A DNA stretch of 64,000 nt from Bog-366 sp049519635 (GTDB taxonomy: Bacteria > Acidobacteriota > Terriglobia > UBA7540). The stretch is taken from NCBI GenBank assembly GCA_049519635.1, contig JBEKQO010000008.1:1-64000 (forward strand). Direction: 5' to 3'. Under the pieces are notes generated by a model. That model worked only from the letters and a program-made list of their open reading frames with translations, did no database searches and had not been told where the DNA came from. The number at the start of each line of letters is the position of its first letter. Positions within the stretch are counted from its first letter, which is position 1. A program made the position numbers and the translations under genes. Below are positions 51,100 to 59,399 of this stretch, one piece after another.

Positions 51100-52962
51100 T
51101 TAGGGCGTCGTGACCAATGGCAGTTCGATGAAGCTTGCGTGGTCAGGCGCGTGGTAAATCCGCTGCGTAGCCTTTTGATAATCGCCCGGCTTGGCCCAAA
51201 AGATATTGGGCACAAAGGTCTGCGGATTGCGGTCGTAGAGAGGGAACCAACTCGACTGGACCTGCACCATAATCCGGTGGCCCGGCAGGAAGACGTGGTT
51301 CGCCGTGGGAAGGGCGAAGCGGTAGAGCAGGGGTTCGCCGGCGGCAATGGGTTTGGCTATTTCCAGACTCTGGCGATAGCGGCCGCGGAAGATATCGGCC
51401 GAGATCATCAGTTGATAGCCGCCCAGTTTCGGCTGGCCCGCTACCTCGTCAGGATAAACATCGATTACCTTCACCACCCAATCGGAATCCGTGCCGCTGG
51501 TAGAGGCGACCAAATTCGCCACCGGCTGCCCGCTGATCTTCACCGGCGCGGCGAAAACGTCGGAGACGAACGCCGCCACGTCCGGGCGGCCCGACGCCTC
51601 GCGTTGGTCTTCCACCAGCCAATGGGGCCAAGGGTGTTCCTCGTCGTAGCCCATCGGCCGAATGGGCCGCGCGATGTAGGGCACGGGTTTGGCGGGGTCT
51701 GAAACAAATTCGTCGAACGCCGTCTCGTTTGGCTTGGGGGCCGCATAGCTCAGCCTCAGACCGGCCGTGAGATAGAGCGGCGTCGGGCGAATCGTGCAGT
51801 CGCTCGCGCAGCCCGCCGGCCAGTGCGACAGGCGTCGCCAGGTATTCGTTCCGGTTTCATAGATAACGACGGGTGGGATGCCGGCCTCCGGCGCGTCATC
51901 CTTGAGGTAGTGGTCGAGGAAGGGCCGCAGGATCTCGCGGCGGAAGTAGAGCCCGGTATCGCTCGCGAACCGCAAGGGGCCGAGCGTACTTCCATCGTCG
52001 ATCTCCTGGCCGTGATTCCACGGGCCCATTACCAGGAAGACCGTGTCGTTGTGGGTGTCCTTGGGCTTGATCGCTTTGTAGACGGCGATGGCGCCATAAA
52101 TATCCTCCTGGTCCCAGAGGCTGGCCACGAGCATCACCGGCACTTTCAGCGGCTCACCCGCCAGCAACTGGTCCACGGCCTGATCGCGCCAGAAGGCGTC
52201 GTAGCTGGGGTGCTCCAAAATCTTGCGCCAGAAGCCCACCTGTTCCAGTCCGCGGCGTCGCCCGAGCTCCCCCGCCGATCCGGCCTGCATGTACATGTCA
52301 TAGTCATCGAAGTGACTCGTCCACCACTTCACGTCCGAGGAGCGCGTGGCTTCCTGGTCGTAGATATAAGGCATATTCTGCTGGCGGAAGGCGCCATAGT
52401 GAAACCAGTCGTCGCCCATCCAGCCGTCGACCATGGGGTTCATGGGCACGGATACTTTGAGCGCCGGGTGAGGGTTAACAAGCGCCATCAGGGGCAGAAA
52501 CCCATCGTAGGAAATGCCCAGGATGCCGACTTTGCCGTTCGATTCGGGAACGTTGATCACCAGCCAGTCGATGGTGTCGTAGGTGTCGGTGGCGTGATCC
52601 ACCGGGGTAGGATTCTGCGGCCCGTGCACGGGGCGGTTCATCACGTAGTCGCCCTCGGAGCCGTATTTGCCCCGAACACTGTAGGGCGTGCGCGTCAGCA
52701 GGATCGGCGCGCGCTTGGCGCCCTGCGGCACAAGTATGATGGTGTGCAGCTTCACCCCGTCACGCATGGGGATCATCACCTCGCGCTTGATGTAGTCGAA
52801 ACCGTCCGAGACGGGCTCAAACCTGGCTGGAGTTTCGCTCGGCAGGGCGGGGTACTGGGGCTCGGCCGCAGTGGTCTGAGCCGCCGAGGGAACCACGCAC
52901 CAAAGGGCCCCAAACATCGCCGTGAGCAATGTCAATAGACGAATACGGTCCATCGGCTTCAT
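51100..52962 (-). CDS. Secreted CocE/NonD-family hydrolase (S15-like acyl esterase/peptidase)
   Basis: A 620-residue protein with a signal peptide (LLTLLTAMFGALWCVVPSAAQ). The start at 52962 is a judgement, as a further in-frame ATG follows three codons later. The alpha/beta-hydrolase domain has the nucleophile in GILGISYDGFLPLMAL. The C-terminal beta-sandwich typical of cocaine esterase and X-prolyl dipeptidyl peptidase is present (residues about 400-620; FALPTANHVFLPGHRIMVQV). It hydrolyses esters or amides such as acyl esters, beta-lactam side chains or peptides. It is followed by an alcohol dehydrogenase, which suggests ester breakdown to an alcohol. Confidence 0.9.
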   Translation of the reverse strand: MKPMDRIRLLTLLTAMFGALWCVVPSAAQTTAAEPQYPALPSETPARFEPVSDGFDYIKREVMIPMRDGVKLHTIILVPQGAKRAPILLTRTPYSVRGKYGSEGDYVMNRPVHGPQNPTPVDHATDTYDTIDWLVINVPESNGKVGILGISYDGFLPLMALVNPHPALKVSVPMNPMVDGWMGDDWFHYGAFRQQNMPYIYDQEATRSSDVKWWTSHFDDYDMYMQAGSAGELGRRRGLEQVGFWRKILEHPSYDAFWRDQAVDQLLAGEPLKVPVMLVASLWDQEDIYGAIAVYKAIKPKDTHNDTVFLVMGPWNHGQEIDDGSTLGPLRFASDTGLYFRREILRPFLDHYLKDDAPEAGIPPVVIYETGTNTWRRLSHWPAGCASDCTIRPTPLYLTAGLRLSYAAPKPNETAFDEFVSDPAKPVPYIARPIRPMGYDEEHPWPHWLVEDQREASGRPDVAAFVSDVFAAPVKISGQPVANLVASTSGTDSDWVVKVIDVYPDEVAGQPKLGGYQLMISADIFRGRYRQSLEIAKPIAAGEPLLYRFALPTANHVFLPGHRIMVQVQSSWFPLYDRNPQTFVPNIFWAKPGDYQKATQRIYHAPDHASFIELPLVTTP

Positions 52963-53144
52963 GAGAGTTCCCCCGGCGGCGTCATCAGCTCCTCCGTGGA
53001 TTCGCACTTTCTGGTATGCCAATGTTGTCCCTCCGTTACTGACGTTGTGAATGCCAGGCAGCGCAGTGCCCGTGTGCAGACAGCATAACTCATGATGGGG
53101 ATGTTTTGGATAAAACTGGTTCTGGGCAGCCCACGACTAGACCG

Positions 53145-53281
53145 GATTTCGCACCAGGATTTTGGCAGGGCAGGGCATTACAGCCTGCGGAAAAACCCCC
53201 ACCGCGGACAACCACCCCGGCGCTCGGCGCGCCACCCCTCCTGAATCAGGAGGGGAGTTTTTAAAACGCTCCCCTCCTCAA
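53145..53281. repeat. Composite repeat, left part (R3 left end, R2 left end, R1 core)
   Basis: GACCGGATTTCGCACCAGG (R3 left end) is followed by CAGCCTGCGGAAAAACCC (R2-like end, 53181) and the R1 core (CCCCGGCGCTCGGCGCGCC, then CCCCTCCTGAATCAGGAGGGG). It mirrors the order seen at 1-187. Confidence 0.7.
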
Positions 53282-53633
53282 TGGATGAATAATTTCCTCC
53301 AACCTCTTATGTGAACAGAATTGGGGCTAACTTTTTGTTGTCAATTGGGGACGAACCGCAGATCTCCCGAACAGGTCGGCGCTATTTATAGCAATTTTCG
53401 GTCAAAAGTAGAGTCTTAAAGCGGAGCTGGCCGCAAGCAAAACGCGACTCTCTGTATCCACTGCGCTTCTCAAGCCTTAACACAGAGCACACTGAGCATC
53501 TCAGTGACCTCCGTGTTGGGTCTTTTCGGGCCACAGAGGACGCAGAGACAGTATCGCGGACTGAATAAATAGCCACCGTGCACGTCTTTGGCGGGGAAGA
53601 CACGATGTGTAACATTCGATGGGTACCACTCAA
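53282..53633. other. Intergenic stretch with a CACAGAG-type stem-loop
   Basis: AACACAGAGCACACTGAG pairs imperfectly with CTCAGTGACCTCCGTGTT (53479-53517). Nothing else was recognised here. Confidence 0.4.
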
Positions 53634-54206
53634 CTACTGCGTTGTTACCTGGTTGAATCCCAAACCCTGAAGCATGCTGGAAACTGTGTTGCGGGCGTTC
53701 TGGTCGGGATCGGCAGAAGAGAAAAGACCTGTGTCACGCGAGTAAACGCGAGTTTGTGCATTATCAACGCGCGTGCTGAAGACTTCGGCGGGCGGCAGGC
53801 GGATAGAGATGTCGCGCCCGCGCACGGCAACGTCGCCGGGTTGAACTTTTGCCAGGTTAACGCCCGCGATGACCTCGCCATGCACGAGGAGGAGAAGGCG
53901 ATCGCCAACCAGGAGTTTGGGCAGGTAGGGATTGTCAGTACCTCCGCTGATAATTTTGTCCATCGTGTAGCTGACGGTCTCAAGCCGCTGTAGTTGCTGG
54001 ATCTGTCGAACCACGGTGGGCTGATCCACATTGATCTGAGTGCGACCGCCCCGGAGAATCGCCATGAGCTGGAGAAGGCCCGTTCCCGTGGCGAGCCGGA
54101 CGGCGGTCCCGGCAAGAACAATCGTGAGCACCACACCGGCAAGAATTCCCAGTACCCAGAACAACAGGGAATTCGTCCGACGCGGTGATTGGTTTGTGTT
54201 TGGCAT
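53634..54206 (-). CDS. DUF4230 membrane-anchored protein
   Basis: A 190-residue protein. After a short cytoplasmic start there is one membrane helix (LLFWVLGILAGVVLTIVLAG), then the DUF4230 region with VVRQIQQLQRLETVSYTMDKI, LLVHGEVIAGVNLAKVQPGDV and ISIRLPPAEVF. The usual family has a further helical stretch of about 25 residues between the DTGLFS segment and the final LQGLGF motif. Here that stretch is shortened, with no frame change. The function of the family is unknown. It is transcribed alone, with no strong ribosome site. Confidence 0.82.
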   Translation of the reverse strand: MPNTNQSPRRTNSLLFWVLGILAGVVLTIVLAGTAVRLATGTGLLQLMAILRGGRTQINVDQPTVVRQIQQLQRLETVSYTMDKIISGGTDNPYLPKLLVGDRLLLLVHGEVIAGVNLAKVQPGDVAVRGRDISIRLPPAEVFSTRVDNAQTRVYSRDTGLFSSADPDQNARNTVSSMLQGLGFNQVTTQ

Positions 54207-54315
54207 TTCTATTATGACCAAATCCAGACTACCCAGAATAGACCCTAGCAGGGTTCCATCCCGGGTGAAAGCCAGGATCTTGGATTTGGCTTTCTAACAG
54301 CCCTTACTGTACACC

Positions 54316-54484
54316 TAGCCCGGATTTCTCACCAGGCTGAAACGCTCTTGGCGGCTGCCGGAAGGGCGCGGCTTCACGGGCTGCAGAAAAAAACCTCAAT
54401 ACTGCCATCCTGAGCGCTTTTGAGTTTTTCGGCCGCCTGTTCAGCTCCGCCCTTCCAAAATCGTAGTGAGCAATGCGGGCTAGG
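54316..54484. repeat. R3 element with an R2 element inserted in it
   Basis: R3 left end: AGCCCGGATTTCTCACCAGG and CCGGAAGGGCGCGGCTTC. R2 follows from 54377 (CGGGCTGCAGAAAAAAACC) to 54441 (GAGTTTTTCGGCCGCCTG). R3 resumes with CAGCTCCGCCCTTCC and TAGTGAGCAATGCGGGCT. This is the clearest simple R3[R2] case. Confidence 0.75.
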
Positions 54485-54585
54485 CAAGCGGTTCGCACTC
54501 ACAGTTTTTGATAGGGGTAAAGTTTGCTGCACCACTACCAATTTTCTCAATTCTTGCAGTGTTCATGCCGGGGTGAGAAATCGGG

Positions 54586-54915
54586 TTAGTCGCCCGGCAA
54601 TCCGGGATTGAGAAAAACCTTACCCGCTTCCACTTTCACCGGATAGGTTCTTAGGTCCACGCAGGCCGGCGCTCCTTGGGCCCGGCCAGTCGTGAAGTCA
54701 AATCGCCCGTTGTGCTTCGGACACTCAATGATGTGATCCATGACGAAGCCACCCGCAAGATGCACCTCGGCGTGCGTGCACAGGCCGTCGGTGGCGTAAT
54801 ATCTATCGTCGGCCGTGCGGTAGATCGCAAAGGTGCGAGCGTCGAGATCGAAGCGGATCAGATCTTCCTTCTCGATGTCGCCGGTGGCGCAGACTTCAAT
54901 CCAGGGGTCGGTCAT
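54586..54915 (-). CDS. mocE: Rieske-type [2Fe-2S] ferredoxin (MocE-like)
   Basis: A 109-residue ferredoxin with the full Rieske ligand set: CTH (first Cys-His pair) and CPKH (second pair), 17 residues apart, followed by GRFDFTTGRAQGAPA. It resembles MocE of rhizobial rhizopine catabolism and the small ferredoxins of dioxygenases. It follows the desaturase gene by 12 bp, so it should feed electrons to that enzyme. No ferredoxin reductase is seen in the window. Its TAA stop is formed by the last three bases of an R3-like end (54567-54588). Confidence 0.9.
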   Translation of the reverse strand: MTDPWIEVCATGDIEKEDLIRFDLDARTFAIYRTADDRYYATDGLCTHAEVHLAGGFVMDHIIECPKHNGRFDFTTGRAQGAPACVDLRTYPVKVEAGKVFLNPGLPGD

Positions 54916-54927
54916 GGGGTGATTCCG

Positions 54928-55995
54928 CTATGCCGGCTCCAGCGCGGCTACAGGCTGGGCGGTGGCAGGCAATTGACGTCGGACGAAATACGTCGGCTCT
55001 TTCACCTGCCTCAGAGTGGTGGGGATGATTTCCCGGTAGGCTTCCCATAGCCCGTTATAGGGCTTCGGCATGTCCGCTTTCAGTTCCTGATGCAGCTTGC
55101 CCAGGGCGTGGTAGGGCACCATCGGGAACATGTGGTGTTCGACGTGGTAATTCATTTCCCAGTAGAGAAAGCGGAAGATGGGGTTCATGTACACGGTCCG
55201 GCAGTTGAGGCGGTGGTCGAGAACGTCTTCGGCCAAGCCCGCGTGCTGGGTTAACCCAAAGATGATCATCAGCCATGCGCCATAGATTACAGGCAGACCA
55301 ATGTACATCAGAGGCAGGATACTGTGGATGACAATTGCCCAGGTGATGGCCGCGGCGTAAATCAGGATGTAGATGCGCGCGTTCCGATAGACCTTGTGGC
55401 GTTCCTCATGGGGGATGTAGGTTTCCTCCGCCGGAGCAAGCCGTCCGAAGCAGTGCCGCACCATTTTGCCGAATTCCTTGGGCACCCGCTGGAGACTGAA
55501 AAAGCTCAGCGCAAGCGCCAGCAGATCCGGCGGGCGGGGTACGGCGATTTCCGGGTCGCGGCCGACGATGATGGTATCCGTGTGGTGCCGGGTGTGACTC
55601 CATCGCCACGGCACGGATTCACGAAACACCATGAAGGAGGCTATTTCATAAAGGGCATCATCCATCCACACCGTCTTAAAAGCGGTCCGATGCCCGGCCT
55701 CGTGCCACCGAGAATCGGACGACGAACCGTAAACCACGCCGTAAACAATGAAACAGGGAACCGTCCACCAGGTACCCCACGTCAGGTAACCGAGCGTGCC
55801 CGAGATAATGAGCAAAGCAGCCCAGATCAATGTGTCGCGGATCGCCGGTCCGTCCCGCCGCTGCATCAGTTCTTTCAAATGTTGGCGCGAGATTTTGCAG
55901 GAATACCACTCGGCATTGGCCAACCCTCGCTCCTCGGCAAGTCTGGTGTCGCGCCCGATGAGACTGTAATCACGTTGGGTAATTTCAACTGGCAA
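54928..55995 (-). CDS. mocD: Fatty acid desaturase-family protein (MocD-like)
   Basis: A 355-residue di-iron membrane oxygenase when started at the TTG at 55995, which has AAAGAGGGAA at good distance and lines up with the usual family N-terminus (QRDYSLIGRDTRLAEERGLANAEW). A GTG at 56064 would add 23 residues. Three histidine boxes are present: HEAGH, HTRHH and HVEHHMFP, plus several hydrophobic segments. It probably hydroxylates or desaturates a substrate at the inner membrane, using the Rieske protein that follows. In rhizobia, MocD and MocE act on rhizopines. No other moc gene is present, so the substrate may differ. Confidence 0.88.
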   Translation of the reverse strand: MPVEITQRDYSLIGRDTRLAEERGLANAEWYSCKISRQHLKELMQRRDGPAIRDTLIWAALLIISGTLGYLTWGTWWTVPCFIVYGVVYGSSSDSRWHEAGHRTAFKTVWMDDALYEIASFMVFRESVPWRWSHTRHHTDTIIVGRDPEIAVPRPPDLLALALSFFSLQRVPKEFGKMVRHCFGRLAPAEETYIPHEERHKVYRNARIYILIYAAAITWAIVIHSILPLMYIGLPVIYGAWLMIIFGLTQHAGLAEDVLDHRLNCRTVYMNPIFRFLYWEMNYHVEHHMFPMVPYHALGKLHQELKADMPKPYNGLWEAYREIIPTTLRQVKEPTYFVRRQLPATAQPVAALEPA

Positions 55996-56064
55996 ATTGT
56001 TTCCCTCTTTGGCTACCGGGAGGCAACACTCTGTTTTCAGCGGACAATTTAATCTGAATGGCAC

Positions 56065-56431
56065 ATCCTCGTTGAGTGAGCTGACTGCTTAAAGCTAGTA
56101 TCAGATGGCCGACTGTTTGGTCCCATCGCTATTCGGAGCTGCCAGCCCCCCTATTCCATCTTACCTCACGGCGACATTTATAGCACAAAATCCTCGGCAG
56201 CGCGAACGGGCGTGGCGCGATGGCGTAGCGCACAATCAGCCATTCGCAAACCGCTACCCGATGGTAAGCCGATGACCCTCGGACCAGTCACGCCCTCTCT
56301 GCGGGTTCACGCTGATACCCGGCATCGTGACGCCGCCCTGTCCCGCATGTCCCCACCCGGCGGTAACAGCGAAGTGCTTCGCTCCATCCAGAATCGTCAT
56401 TTGTGGCAAGGTAAAGGTGGCGATCTTCTGA
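56065..56431. other. Intergenic stretch, nothing recognised
   Basis: No gene or repeat is supported here. A minus-strand ORF covering 56254-56817 crosses repeats and lacks a ribosome site. Confidence 0.35.
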
Positions 56432-56455
56432 AGGGGCGGTTCGCGAACCGCCCCT
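56432..56455. repeat. Perfect 24-bp palindrome (REP-like)
   Basis: AGGGGCGGTTCG and its reverse complement meet at the centre without a loop, giving a perfect palindrome. Such GGGGCGGTTCGCGAACCGCCCC units are common intergenic repeats in many bacteria. Confidence 0.7.
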
Positions 56456-56632
56456 ACGGCGGTTTCCGTGCCCAGCAACGCGGCAATCTGCCTGCCCAGC
56501 GCCGCCGAGGCGAGCAATGCTTCCTTCCCGACGGCGACAGACCCGGCGCATTCTGGAAACAGGCGTGAGAAAGGCCCCCGGTCAAAACTGCATTGACGTG
56601 GCTTCCAGCTTCGTTCAAGAGATTCGAGAGCA

Positions 56633-56827
56633 CGGGATAGGGTGCGGCTGAAGAAAGCCGCGCCGCGGCGGCAGAATCCGGCCCATGGCGAAAGAAGCTG
56701 TGAAAAATTGCGATCTTTACCGCGGAGGCGCTGAGACGCAGAGAAAAGGCCGTTTATTTTCAAATCTCTGCGCCTCAGGTCCTCGACGGTTAAAAGGATC
56801 TCCGGCGATTTTTTCACACCCTATCCC
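56633..56827. repeat. Inverted-repeat element with long imperfect arms
   Basis: Outer arms CGGGATAGGGTG (56633) and CACCCTATCCCG (56816) flank inner arms: TGTGAAAAATTGCGATCTTT with CGCGGAGGCGCTGAGACGCAG (56699-56745) against TCTCTGCGCCTCAGGTCCTC with GGCGATTTTTTCACA (56765-56817). It looks like a small non-autonomous element. The rest, up to the HtrA gene at 57112, shows nothing clear. Confidence 0.65.
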
Positions 56828-57111
56828 GCCGCAGGCCACATTCTGTCGGACGGTTCTTCAATCGACCTAAAGATAGGACAGATTGCGCCTCGACCGGATC
56901 AGAATTTCGGTTCCTTTGCTCGTCGTTTGCCCAGCAGAGAATCTGCTCTTCGATACTTCGCGGGACAGCATACCCATTCGTCGGTATGACAAATACCAAG
57001 TTGTAGTGATAGGCATGGCCCTCTCCCCTGGCATCTCTATGAATGGACCAGCAATCCGGTGTTCTATGCTGCCGTGATGTTGGCGAGGAAGTCTGCAAAA
57101 AGGGAGGGTAC

Positions 57112-58602
57112 ATGAACACACAACGATTCAAAGGACGCTTCGGGGGAATAGCTGTCGCAGCGGCTTTAGGACTGGTGGTTGCAGCCGGCTTCGGAGTCGC
57201 GCGCCTTCGAGGCGACATGCAAACGGCCAATCAGCCTGCATCACTGAAGCTTGCCGACCCGAACGAAGGTCCAAGCAAGAATAGTTTCGCACCGATCGTC
57301 AAGAAAGTGCTGCCGGAAGTAGTGAATATCTCGACTTCCAAAGTGGTCAAAACCCCGGTGGACTCTTCCGGGCAATTGCCCCCGGGAATGCAGATGGACC
57401 CGTTTTTCCGGCAGTTCTTTGGAGATCATTCCGGCCGTCAATTCAACCACCCGCAGGAGGACCGTGAGCGGAGCCTGGGTTCCGGCGTAATCGTCAGCCC
57501 TGAGGGTTATATCCTAACCAACAACCACGTTGTGGAGGGAGCAACCGAGATTCAGGTCACCACCTCCGACAAACACGAGTATAAAGCTCGCATCGTCGGC
57601 ACGGACCCCAAGACGGATATTGCCGTGCTCAAGATAGACGCAACCGACCTGCCGGCGATTACCATTGGTGACTCATCCAAGATGCAAGTGGGAGACATAG
57701 TCTTGGCAATTGGCGACCCGTTCGGTGTCGGAGAAACCGTAACCTCGGGGATCGTGAGCGCCAAGGGGCGAGCCAACCTGGGCATCGAAGATTACGAAGA
57801 TTTTATTCAAACCGATGCACCGATTAATCCCGGCAACTCGGGTGGAGCACTGGTCAATGACCGCGGCGAATTGATCGGCATCAATACCGCGATTCTATCT
57901 CACGGGTCCGGCGGGAGCCAGGGCGTTGGGTTCGCCGTCCCTGCCAACCTGGCCCGAAACGTCATGGATCAGATCGTAAGAAATGGCAAGGTGACCCGCG
58001 CCTACATTGGAGTCTCCATACAGGAAGTAAGTCCGGAACTGGCCAAGGCGTTCGGAGAGGCTGAACCCCGCGGTGCTCTGGTGGGTGATGTCAGCTCCGG
58101 GAGTCCGGCGGAAAAAAGCGGCCTGCAAAAGGGAGACATCATTGTGGAATTGAACGGCAAACCGATAGCGGACAGCAACCAATTGCGCATGAGCATTTCC
58201 ATGATGGCCCCCGATGCTACCGTGAACTTGAAGGTATTGCGCAGCGGGAGTGAGCGTGACATGGCGGTGAAGTTGGGGGTGCTGCCCACCGATAAAGAGC
58301 GGGCTAGCGTTGAGACCCCCAGTCCCGAAGGAGCTCTGGAAGGAGTTTCCGTAGGGAACGTTACCGATGAGGCAGTTCAGCAGTTGGGATTGCCCGCCAA
58401 TACCAAGGGCGTCGTCGTGACCGAAATCAATCCCTCAAGCCCCGTGGCCGACTCGGGTTTGCGGCAGGGTGATGTAATCCAGGAAGTCAATCACCAGGCG
58501 GTCACAAACGTTACCGACTTCGATCGAGCCGTTCGCAAGGCGGGAAAGGATCCGCTTTTGCTGGTGAATCGCCAGGGGAACACTCTGTTCATAGCCGCGT
58601 AA
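57112..58602 (+). CDS. HtrA/DegP-type periplasmic serine protease (Do family)
   Basis: A 496-residue protein. The start at 57112 has AGGGAGGG upstream. An N-terminal membrane anchor or signal (GGIAVAAALGLVVAAGFGVA) leads to a trypsin-like domain with catalytic His139 (NNHVVEG), Asp169 (KTDIAVLK) and Ser243 (NPGNSGGALV). Two PDZ domains follow (about 300-395, GDVSSGSPAEKSGLQKGDII; about 405-496, ITEINPSSPVADSGLRQGDVI in type). It degrades or holds misfolded envelope proteins under stress. The gene is monocistronic and converges with a two-component pair. Confidence 0.95.
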   Translation: MNTQRFKGRFGGIAVAAALGLVVAAGFGVARLRGDMQTANQPASLKLADPNEGPSKNSFAPIVKKVLPEVVNISTSKVVKTPVDSSGQLPPGMQMDPFFRQFFGDHSGRQFNHPQEDRERSLGSGVIVSPEGYILTNNHVVEGATEIQVTTSDKHEYKARIVGTDPKTDIAVLKIDATDLPAITIGDSSKMQVGDIVLAIGDPFGVGETVTSGIVSAKGRANLGIEDYEDFIQTDAPINPGNSGGALVNDRGELIGINTAILSHGSGGSQGVGFAVPANLARNVMDQIVRNGKVTRAYIGVSIQEVSPELAKAFGEAEPRGALVGDVSSGSPAEKSGLQKGDIIVELNGKPIADSNQLRMSISMMAPDATVNLKVLRSGSERDMAVKLGVLPTDKERASVETPSPEGALEGVSVGNVTDEAVQQLGLPANTKGVVVTEINPSSPVADSGLRQGDVIQEVNHQAVTNVTDFDRAVRKAGKDPLLLVNRQGNTLFIAA

Positions 58603-58657
58603 CTGGCGCCAGATGGGGAGCAGGGGAGAGCGGGTGCTCTTCCCTGTCCGTTGGTGG

Positions 58658-58692
58658 GGTACGGCTTACCGTACCTGCCTTCGTTTTTGTCG
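58658..58692 (+). terminator. Candidate terminator after the protease gene
   Basis: GGTACGG-CTTA-CCGTACC forms a perfect 7-bp stem with a 4-base loop, followed after ten bases by GTTTTTG. It lies 55 bp past the protease stop and 45 bp before the stop of the convergent regulator gene. GGGTACGGCAAGCCGCACCC nearby forms a second imperfect stem. Confidence 0.5.
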
Positions 58693-58736
58693 CGCGACCG
58701 AAGCAAGAGGGTACGGCAAGCCGCACCCATACAATT

Positions 58737-59387
58737 CTAAGAAATGATTCCCTTGCGCACCGCATACAAGATCAGTTCGGGCACGCCTTTAAGATCCAGC
58801 TTCTGCATAATCTTTGCCCGGTGCGTTTCCACGGTATAAACACTGAGATTCAAGAGGCTGGCAACCTCCTTGTTGGATTTGCCTTCCGCGACGAGCTGAA
58901 GTACCTCGCGCTCCCGCGGACTCAGCAGGTCATAGGAATCTTCTGCCCCGCTTCGCTGCAACTTTCTCATGTAGTCCTGAAGCAGAACCTTGCTCACCGC
59001 GGGACTGAAAAATGATTTCCCCTCGACCACCGCGTGAATGGCCTGTACAAGATCGGTGGTGGCGGAGTCCTTCAGCAAGTAAGCGCGCGCTCCGGCGCCG
59101 AGCGCCCGCAGCACGTAGCCTTCATCGGAGTGCATGCTCAGCATCACCACCGCAGCGTCCGGGCGAATCTCCCTGATCTGACGCGCGGCTTCAATTCCGT
59201 TTAAGTTTGGCATTCCGATATCCATGACCACAACATCCGGCTTCAAGGTCTTGGCCAAATCCACCGCTTGCCGACCATCATCGGCTTCGCCGACAACGCT
59301 TAAGTCGGGCTGTTGGTCAACCACCAGTCGGAGGCCGGCCCGGATCAGCTTGTGGTCATCGGCGAGCAAAACTCGAATCAGATTCAT
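58737..59387 (-). CDS. NarL/FixJ-type response regulator
   Basis: A 216-residue regulator with a receiver domain (about 1-120; Asp10, Asp11, phospho-acceptor Asp56 in VVMDIGMPNLNG, Lys in YLLKDSA) and a LuxR-type helix-turn-helix (about 150-210; LLSPREREVLQLVAEGKSNKEVA, then LNLSVYTVETHRAKIM). It follows the kinase gene by 12 bp in the same direction, so the kinase is its likely partner. It activates or represses genes as a phosphorylated dimer. The target is unknown. Confidence 0.95.
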   Translation of the reverse strand: MNLIRVLLADDHKLIRAGLRLVVDQQPDLSVVGEADDGRQAVDLAKTLKPDVVVMDIGMPNLNGIEAARQIREIRPDAAVVMLSMHSDEGYVLRALGAGARAYLLKDSATTDLVQAIHAVVEGKSFFSPAVSKVLLQDYMRKLQRSGAEDSYDLLSPREREVLQLVAEGKSNKEVASLLNLSVYTVETHRAKIMQKLDLKGVPELILYAVRKGIIS

Positions 59388-59399
59388 GGTCGTTGGTGA

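Noticed and set aside
50545..52938. Two long plus-strand ORFs (385 and 371 codons)
   Set aside because: Antisense to the alcohol dehydrogenase and CocE/NonD genes; no ribosome sites or recognisable domains.
56254..56817. Minus-strand ORF of 187 codons in an intergenic region
   Set aside because: It runs through a 24-bp palindrome and an inverted-repeat element and has no protein-like pattern.
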